DNA from: Clusia tigrina
Lineage: Eukaryota; Arthropoda; Insecta; Diptera; Clusiidae
Reading direction: 5' to 3'
Assembly (NCBI GenBank): GCA_920105625.2
Contig: OV050032.1
Span: forward strand, 16,040,356 to 16,104,355
DNA length: 64,000 nt
Shown one piece after another: positions 56,880-64,000 of this stretch; the first letter of the stretch is position 1, and the number at the start of each line of letters is the position of its first letter. The notes under the pieces are model-generated. The model made no database searches. It was not told where the DNA came from and saw only the letters and a list, made by a program, of their open reading frames with translations. The translations under genes and the position numbers were made by a program.

Positions 56880-57700
56880 ACACAAGCTGCATTTTTCCTT
56901 ATCTGTAAAACGTTTTTCAGCTGCTTTATAGAGCGATTGTACCGTGTTTTGTCCCTGGGACTTCTAGTCATTTGCCAAATTCGACGCACTCCACTCATTT
57001 ATTGTAGTTGTTCCTTAACATCCTGGCTTACTTTATGATGCTTATGACTGCTGCTGAGTTCCAATGTGGAAGACCAAGCAGCTCGTTTTATGGTTTTTTG
57101 AATAGCTCTACAGCATCATCTATTTGTTTTGCTCTTTCAAGCAACATTAGTGGCCAGGTCCCCATCAGGAAGGCGAAAGGGCGACATGGTGGCTATTCTG
57201 TAGACAAGTAGAATCTTCCGCCGAAACTAGCCAGCTACGCCGGATCCTCAATTTTCCGCACAAGGCACTTGACAGTATTCAGAGACCTGATGGTCACTGG
57301 ACAAGCTCCTGTGCCGAGAAGCTGGAAGTCCTACTGAACAGTCATTTTCTAGGCCGTGTAGATTTGGCCAGAGAAGCATATCATCAGTTCAATCAAACTT
57401 TCGCGTGACCGACACACAACTTGCTTGGGCCATCCACACTGTTGATCCCTTTAAATCCTCTTTCAAGAAACATTAGTGGCCAGGTTCCCAATAACGATGT
57501 ATCTAAATATCTTTCAAGCTAGTGCTTTTGTTGTGCACACAGATTATTCTTGCTTTGCTCTGAACCTCGCAGCTAATTGTTCGAAGAATCGGTGAGTGAT
57601 CTGATGACAGGTCCAGGCAGGACTCCGGAAAGTATTATAATTGCGTATATAATTTCCATTTACAAATATCATATCAATGTTGACTGAATAACCTATGCCA
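56880..57700 (-). mobile_element. Jockey-like element remnant (EN to linker), interrupted
   Basis: Minus-strand reading begins with the end of an endonuclease domain, SCLDLSSDHSPILRTIS (about 57620-57560), passes the point interrupted by the nested insert, and resumes with AKQIDDAVELFKKTIKRAAW, SSTLELSSSHKHHK and RRIWQMTRSPRDKTRYNRSI, KQLKNVLQ (to about 56900). SSDHSP is the C-terminal endonuclease motif, and IDDAVxxFxxxIxxAAW plus RRxWQxxRxPxDKxxYN are the linker before the reverse transcriptase. The RT itself is absent at 56880, where unrelated sequence begins. Confidence 0.8.
57165..57457 (+). mobile_element. Non-LTR fragment nested in the Jockey-like remnant
   Basis: Plus-strand reading gives VESSAETSQLRRILNFPHKA, LDSIQRPDGHWTSSCAEKLE, VLLNSHFLG, then in another frame VTDTQLAWAIHTVDPFK: the linker and first RT block of a different non-LTR element (P-DG-WT-S...LLLN-HF-G; AI-TVDPFKSPG). 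It sits in the opposite orientation to its host element and is bracketed by 33-bp direct repeats (57132-57164 and 57458-57490) that differ at two positions. Joining the two host halves across one copy restores the host element, so this is a later insertion. Confidence 0.8.
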
Positions 57701-57950
57701 GTGTCGAAAACTTTATACAAAGCATGCAGTTACTCGCTGTTTGTTTGTCCAGTGGTTAACTGAGGTGGCGAATAATAGATACATGGTCTGTTCCTCAAAT
57801 GAACTCCCTCAATTAACCGGTAAAAACGGTGGATACTAACTTTTAGCTTTCCGGTTAGGTATCAATTAACTTCTCTTGCAGCATAGTTAAGTCGCACCAC
57901 ACCTCACATCACCCCATAGATAGTATTCTAACCAAACTAACCGATTGACT

Positions 57951-58205
57951 TCATGTGTGAACTCGGTGTGAGGACTTCTCATGTTCGAATATTGCTACAA
58001 TGCGATGTTTTGGTTTTGTTGTTAATTTCATTAGCAAAGCTAATAATTTAGCTGAAACAACAATGTCGAACACTAAATACGCACCCATTACAAATAGAAA
58101 TGACAATACCGCAACCACACCTACGGCCCGCCTCTGTGGCATACGTTTACTGTTTTCGGGCGTCCACCTGCGCGGCGGTGTTGTTCGTAATTTGTGGTGA
58201 AGCAT
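57951..58205 (-). CDS. Possible short membrane protein or first exon (uncertain)
   Basis: An ATG-initiated minus-strand frame of 84 codons has a basic N-terminus followed by a hydrophobic stretch, VGVVAVLSFLFVMGAYLVFD, and a second hydrophobic stretch (IVVSAKLLALLM). This would be a signal-anchor arrangement, as in type II Golgi enzymes. The upstream minus-strand DNA is TTG/GCT-rich, consistent with a leader. I do not recognise a family and no downstream exon was found, so the frame could be fortuitous or could be a first exon using a donor inside it. Confidence 0.25.
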   Translation of the reverse strand: MLHHKLRTTPPRRWTPENSKRMPQRRAVGVVAVLSFLFVMGAYLVFDIVVSAKLLALLMKLTTKPKHRIVAIFEHEKSSHRVHT

Positions 58206-58289
58206 CGTTTCGGCTCTATTGCATTAATAAACACAAAACACACTAAACAGCAGGGACAATGCAAGGACATTCAGTTGGAAAACAGTGGA

Positions 58290-58420
58290 AAGCAACAACA
58301 ACAACAACAACAATAGCAAAAGCAACACCAGCAACAATAACAATTGCAGTAGCGGCGGCAGGGGGCAGAAGTAGGAGTAGGGACAGCGGCAGCAGTAGCG
58401 CTAGTTGCAGCAGAAATTGC
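58290..58420. repeat. CAA/CAG low-complexity run
   Basis: A stretch of CAACAACAA, AGCAACA and GGCAGCAG-type triplets, like the opa patch at 5.3-6.3 kb. Frames through it give Thr/Ala/Ser runs without domains. Confidence 0.8.
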
Positions 58421-58465
58421 AACAACAAACCGACTAAATTGTAATTTTAGTGTTAAACACTTTAG

Positions 58466-58565
58466 GTGTCGATGTATGTGTCGAGGCCGAAATCAATTAC
58501 ATGGAGCGGCTGTGCGAGAGGCTGAGTGCCGTGCAGAGTGGGCGGTGGCGGCGGCGTCGTGCTCG
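58466..58565 (+). CDS. Candidate internal coding exon (uncertain)
   Basis: A 100-bp segment with higher G+C than its surroundings lies between an acceptor-like cactttag and a strong donor gtaagt (GT at 58566-58567). One frame is open throughout and reads VDVCVEAEINYMERLCERLS followed by AVQSGRWRRRRAR. The protein wording is credible but I cannot assign a family and no partner exon is visible in the window. The opposite strand carries the hydrophobic frame at 57951-58205 nearby. Confidence 0.25.
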
Positions 58566-58747
58566 GTAAGTGGACAATTGGTCGCCGCAGTCATGTGGAC
58601 ACACGGGCAGACGGGTAGACGGGCAGATTTACAGTTCGACAGGCGGATGGACGAACGGAAGAACATGGCGAACAAATGCACAACATAACGGTAATGCACT
58701 TTGTGCATTTGTGTTAACACGTTGTAGCTCATTATGTTTAAACGCAC

Positions 58748-58752
<5 letters not shown>

Positions 58753-58796
<44 letters not shown>
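58753..58796. repeat. (CA)n microsatellite
   Basis: Uninterrupted CA repeat of about 22 units. Frames on either strand through it are artefacts. Confidence 0.96.
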
Positions 58797-58798
<2 letters not shown>

Positions 58799-59094
58799 CT
58801 AGTTGTACATGTATGACCGGTTTGTTGAATTGCAGTGAATGGACTTTCACATGTAATTAATCATCAATTAAACTGCTCGGAGAGAGGAGCTGCCAGGACG
58901 ATGGACGGATTTAATGGGAAATTGTCCCCATTTGATTTAAGTCTGCGTGCCTGTTTACAGTGCCTGTGTCGGTAAATTGAGGACTAGTTGGAAACTGATT
59001 TATGTCCAATGAGCGTCAAATGGGAAACGTGTTATTCTAATAGTTTGAAGGTTTCTTGTTTTAAGCACAATGGATGTTTATGTGCTGGGCATAA

Positions 59095-60255
59095 GGTTAG
59101 GTTAGGTTAACCTGGTTGACATAGAGCCACGCATAGACCGATTGGTCCCTAGCGACACCAGATGGGGTCTGACCTTTATGCAGATTTCCAGTAGACATCT
59201 CGTAAGATGTCAGCGCTTTTTGCAAGTTTAAGCAGTGCTGTCAGTTCCATTCCTGAGATGTTTTCCAATCTCCCAAATTGTGGGGAGAATGCGTTTTTGA
59301 TAACGCAGGACATATACAAAGGATATGTTCTAGAGTTTCCCTTACTCCAACCTCCCTACATTTCCTACATTCGTCATTGTCCGTAATTCCTATCTTGTGT
59401 GCATGTGCCGCCAATAAATTATGGCCTGTCATTATACCTATGATAGTTCTGCAATCTTTTCGTGAGAGCGCGAGTATGAATCTCGTTTGTTTCCTATCGT
59501 GGACCTTACACATAACTTTTGCAATTTTGCAGGTGTTTAAACTGTGCCACCTTGCTTTCACCTGCCTACTCATGTGTCCGTCCCTTTCATTGAATAGTTC
59601 TTTAAGGGGTTTCTGTATGTCGTTTTCTTGTTCAAGTGGTAAATAGACAGCGTTTTTTGCAATCTCATCTGCTATTTCATTCCCTTCTATGCCCTTATGA
59701 CCAGGTACCCAGTAGATATGCAGTATTCTATTTGTGACTAGCCTTTCTATGGCTTTCCTGCTAGGTAGGACATTTTTGGATTTTATACTATATGGGTTAT
59801 ACGCCTTTATCGCTGCCTGGTTGTCCACGTATATGTTTATTTTTGAGTCAATTCCCGTCGTGGGGTAGGCTAGGTCTGCGGCTTTCCTGACAGCGAAGAC
59901 TTCCGCTTGCATGATACTGCTCTGGTCAGGCAGCTTTATAGGCTGCCTAATTCCCAACTCTGAGCAGTAGATGCCCGCTCCCACACCATCCATCGTTTTA
60001 GAGCCTGTGTCTGTGTAAAAGTTGAAGGTCTTTCGGCTGGGCTCTTACCCTTACGCCACCCCTCCTCTTCGATTGTGGTTCGATACCTTCTTTCCCAATT
60101 AAAACGTGGAGTCATGTAATCAGTGTTGCACAAACCCCTACTGCCTATTGAGCTATGCCCGAAGGTTCTGTAAGTGAATTCTCCGGTAGCCGTCAGTCTC
60201 CCCGCGGATTTCGCTGCAAGATTTTCCACCACAAGGTCGATAGGCGGTATGTTGA
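59095..60255 (-). mobile_element. 5'-truncated non-LTR element with RNase H and 13-bp TSD
   Basis: The copy is flanked by GTGCTGGGCATAA at 59082-59094 and again at 60256-60268, a 13-bp target-site duplication. On the minus strand it starts within the connection region (PPIDLVVENLAAKSAGRLTA), then a frameshifted segment, then an RNase H domain: FYTDTGSKTMDGVGAGIY, SSIMQAEVFAVRKAADL, NIYVDNQAAIKAY, WVPGHKGIEGNEIADEIAK, so the D-E-D-H/D catalytic residues are all visible. The post-RNase H block reads MTGHNLLAAHAHKIG and CRKCREVGVRETLEHILCIC. The frame from 59993 to 59241 is uninterrupted for 250 codons, the least decayed retroelement ORF here. The 3' end is AACCTAACCTAACC directly at the duplication. 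Clade: Jockey/I-type with RNase H. Confidence 0.93.
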
Positions 60256-60268
60256 GTGCTGGGCATAA

Positions 60269-63220
60269 ATATGATAAACAAATACCAATAAAGTTTGCAG
60301 ATTTCTTTCGTAAAAGCTACATTTGTATCCAATCTTCTGAACGTGTATCCTGCAGAACGCAAATTTCCATTATATTCTTCTGGAATTTCTTGATACTTGC
60401 ATGGTCGTTGGACTGATGTCATCTGATGACATTAATGCCCGCACAATTTACAAGCACCACAAGCGGCCTAATGGGATGACTTGGTAGAGGCACCCAGAGC
60501 CACCATCCGAAAAGAGGTTTTTTTTGGTTTTTTCAGTCTATTGTTGCCCATCCCTCTCTTTACAATGTCAATTATGCTATGATGATAACATAAAAATATA
60601 AGAAGACTATAAGATTAACTTGTCGTTATTGTTCCATAATTGTGGGGAGCATTTTTAAATTTCGAAATTCAGCTATTTACAATTTGCCATTAGTATCTAG
60701 GTAGGAGTGGCAGACTTCTTAGCAAAAGCACACCTATCTAACTTTAATGAAATTACAGAGGTTGGTTCACGGATCAGTAGCATATCCACAAAAATGTATA
60801 TAAGTGCATATTAATGTATATAAGTGTATTTAGTATAACGCCATTCCGCAGTCACAACTTCTCTTACACAAAAATAGTTATTAGTTAGCTATGTGAGCTG
60901 ATTTCCAGACACACATGTGACAATTCTATACTACAGATTTCAACTTTTGAACTTTAGTATAGAAGATATTTGTAAATGATGTTTTTTCAGCTAGTGAATA
61001 TCCAAAATTCCAGTTTGAATGTAATTTTATGTTACATATTGCCATAATGTGGTAAAATTATAAATTACATGCAGTTTGGGAGATTTCCACAAGATTCTAT
61101 TGAACTCGACTTCATCGAAAAGAATCGCTTAACTTAGGGGTTTGTTGGATTTTATAAACGACGCTGGTGAAACCACCGACCTCGAACTTTTCTACAGATG
61201 CCAGGTAGCAATTTTTCTGAAAATCATTGTGATAGTATCCACTTTAAATATCTTCCAATATTGCCAGGGATAAGCTGCTCTCCTAAGAAACCAAACTTCA
61301 TGCAAGAAAATAGACGTCATTTAATAGTCACCTGTGACTTCTTAGTGATGATGAATGCTCAACATAACATGATAAAGAAATCTGCCTTCACTTCCTAACT
61401 GAATTACCTCTCTCTTCTTCGGCCAGAAGCAATTATTTATGAACGAAATGGTTCCTCTGGACAATCTGCACAAATCACATCACCTGAAATGTATCAAGTA
61501 AATCGAACCAAATCTAGTCTAATGTCATTTAAGTATATAAAACTTGTCTGATTACTTGATTTGCAAAATTGGTCGCTAATTTGACTGATAACAAATGTTT
61601 CACAAAAGTTCGTTTTCAAGCATTTCGGAAACTGTTGGAAATTCTGCTAATTCATTAAGCGATTCTTTTGTGAACTGAAATTTAAATTGATATGAACAAC
61701 TTTGTAACCACAAATGTTCCTGTCCAAAACCTCGAGTAGCGCAGTGTCAAGAGTGGCACAACTTCGAAAGACTCGTGGACAGTTGCAAAAGCAGCTTCAC
61801 ACACACACACAAATATGCATCGAAGAGGGTGGCGATGAACTTCGACCATTATTGTGAAGAAATTAAGTTTTGTGTCCGGATCACTGGATTGAGTACAGTA
61901 ACACACAAGCGGTGGTTTAATAATTTAGTTTTGATGGCAATAAATTCATTTGCAACTGAGTTTGGTGAGAAATGGTTGGCCATAGTTTAACACAGTTAGC
62001 TGATAAGTGGCTGGCCAAGGTAACGGTTTCACCAGAATTCCCTTTGCTTCTACGAGTACTTCACTTTTGATACTGCAGCAGCCAGAACAGAATTGGAATC
62101 GAGTGTTGATCGCAGACCACTTTATACACGTACGAGTGATTTCTTTTTCCAGATCGTTCCAGTTCATTTTATAGCATTACCCAATCAAGTCTTTGGTGCG
62201 AAAGAGACTGCAACAACATTATTGCCGTGAAATAGTTTGGTCCATCACAGAATCAAAGGACATCTTGAAGACAGACGCTTACCGTCTTTAATATACTGAC
62301 TGTTTGGGTTTGCTATGGACCTCCAAAAATCCGTGGAACACATTTGTAGGGTGTTTTTTGTTTTTGACGTAACAAACGCTTGGCGCACTTTGCTGTCATT
62401 GTGTCTCAAAGAAACTCCGAACATAATTTAACTTCAAGATTTTTAGCTGCTTACAAATAAGGACCATCCTGCATATTTCAAGGCATACTTACTTAGTCGC
62501 AAGTCTATTTAAGGATGCTTATCCATTTGCATTTAAAATCGAAGACATTGAAGGCGAGGACGAGCAGCTGAAGCCGCGTATTCTGCCTCTTGTGCCAATA
62601 TGTGCGCGTATTTGTTTAACATCCAAGCACATTTCCATTCATACTCGTATCTAATTAAAAATCCGACCGTAATTGTGTGACACTCGCTCGGAAACCCAAG
62701 GCAAAAAATGCATTTCGCAGTGCCTGCAGTGCAGCGCCACTGTGAGAGTTGTGGGTGAATTGGGGTCTGTCGGCTGCTGCAGCCTTTCGGAGATGTCGAC
62801 CCCTTCTGTGCGTTCGGCTGGCTTCCTGGCTTGTGTGTTGTTGTCAGTTATTTTAATGAGTTAATGAATTAAATTTGGCATTGTTTGCGCTGCCGCGAGG
62901 AGTGGAGGAGGCAGATAGCGCTTATGAAATATAGAAAAGCCGCATGCATGCACATGATAAATATGAAAAAGGAGGTCCTTTCACAAAGCCAAACAATTGC
63001 TGTGATCTCAGCAACGGAGAGACTCAATGTTTATGCTGACATCGTGCAAATGCCAAAGCAACCGCATTCGAAAATTCCGGCGTAATTGTTTTTATTTGAC
63101 TAGCAAAAACAAACTTTTTTAATTTTCCTCTTTTTTGTGGGTTCAACACTTATGCGTCGCCGAATGTCGAAAATATTTAAACAAAAAGTGTTTGGTTTTT
63201 TATACCGAAAGGATTCGTTT

Positions 63221-63255
<35 letters not shown>

Positions 63256-64000
63256 ATTTCCATTATATTTAGTTATACACACATGTCCATATCCCTACAT
63301 GGAGCCACACATCAATACCCCGCAAACAATTGGACTTATTATTCTGGTTCACATGAATAAAAAATCAGGGATTACCTCCAGCTTATTGCGCAGATCACTG
63401 ATACTACAAGAGGTGTTCTCCACAGAACCCCAACGAGTTGCTGCGGCAATTAAGTTTTCCATACCGACATTTTGGGGATATGTATCGAAGCATGAATATT
63501 GACTATTCAGACACTTTTAAACACTGGTCCCCTTAAGACTGGTTGAAATTCTACAAGTGAAAGCTTAAGCTCTCATCTTTCAAAAGGAACTCACGTCTTG
63601 CATGCGGATGTCCTGGAGATGTCATCGAATTTTGAATCTTCACTAAGCAGAAACTTTTCAAAACTTGTCCTAATCCTGTCATCCCAAGAAACTGGTTGAT
63701 GTGTGCAACTGCCCAGACTAGTACGTAAATTATTGTTTATGGGCAATACAAAGGAAAAGGAACTCATAAACAAACAGGGATCGGTAGAGCCCACTATGTA
63801 TACAATTTTCCGAAATAGTTATTAAATATATGTAGGGGTAGTGTCGAAGAAGCGATGATGACTTCCTTGAATTTAGTCTCAAAGAGCAATATGAAAGAGT
63901 TTCGATATGTACTGGAGGACATGGATTTAAAATAGTCTTTGTACATAGATTAGTAATCAGAGAGGATATATTATGTTTTGCCCAACTTTGTTGTTAAAGA
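60269..64000. other. No gene recognised
   Basis: No supported gene, RNA gene or mobile element in the last 3.7 kb. A (TA)n run lies at about 63220-63252. Short open frames at 61775-61990, 62673-62864 and 63299-63502 have no domain or splice partner that I can support. Confidence 0.45.

Overview
The window looks like nuclear DNA of a higher dipteran, probably a tephritid fruit fly. This is an inference from three things: a GYR/YLP cuticle-type gene of the kind known from Drosophila, insect-style short introns of about 60 bp, and a repeat load of mariner elements, non-LTR retroelements with CCTAA-type 3' tails and opa (CAG/CAA) tracts. Genes are sparse. Three protein-coding genes can be supported with confidence: a secreted GYR/YLP-motif protein (11893-12833, +), the TFIID/SAGA subunit TAF9 (42711-43713, -) and a GALK2-type N-acetylgalactosamine kinase (50546-53071, +). 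A decayed copy of the clamp-loader subunit RFC4 (about 42137-42726, +) lies tail to tail with Taf9 and overlaps its last codons.

Layout. 1-11.7 kb: AT-rich non-coding DNA with an opa-rich patch (5.3-6.4 kb). 11.78-12.94 kb: complete GYR/YLP gene with TATA box, a start-codon-only first exon and a poly(A) signal. 16.5-17.4 kb: satellite-like array of about 86-bp units with a higher-order period near 482 bp. 22.2-26 kb: two R1/LOA-like non-LTR fragments. 32.6-38.4 kb: inverted-repeat elements, namely a composite with two LTR-like arms head to head, a reverse solo LTR, a Jockey-like 3' fragment, and an FB-like foldback structure with tandem subrepeats at its outer ends. 39.05-40.35 kb: a complete-length but inactivated mariner abutting a (TA)n tract. 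42.1-43.7 kb: the RfC4 remnant and Taf9. 47-48.6 kb: retroelement and second mariner fragments. 50.5-53.1 kb: GALK2 gene. 53.4-60.3 kb: dense graveyard of non-LTR elements, including one insertion nested in another and one 5'-truncated copy with a clean 13-bp target-site duplication. 60.3-64 kb: nothing recognised.

The genes show no operon-like or pathway link. The unifying theme is structural: long (TA)n tracts occupy an intron of Taf9, an intron of GALK2 and the edge of the mariner, and several elements have preserved insertion signatures (TA, ATAT, 13-bp and 33-bp duplications) that allow the order of events to be read. No CRISPR array, rRNA or convincing tRNA was seen. Exon calls rest on splice consensus plus protein-family continuity read by eye; no alignment or RNA evidence was available.
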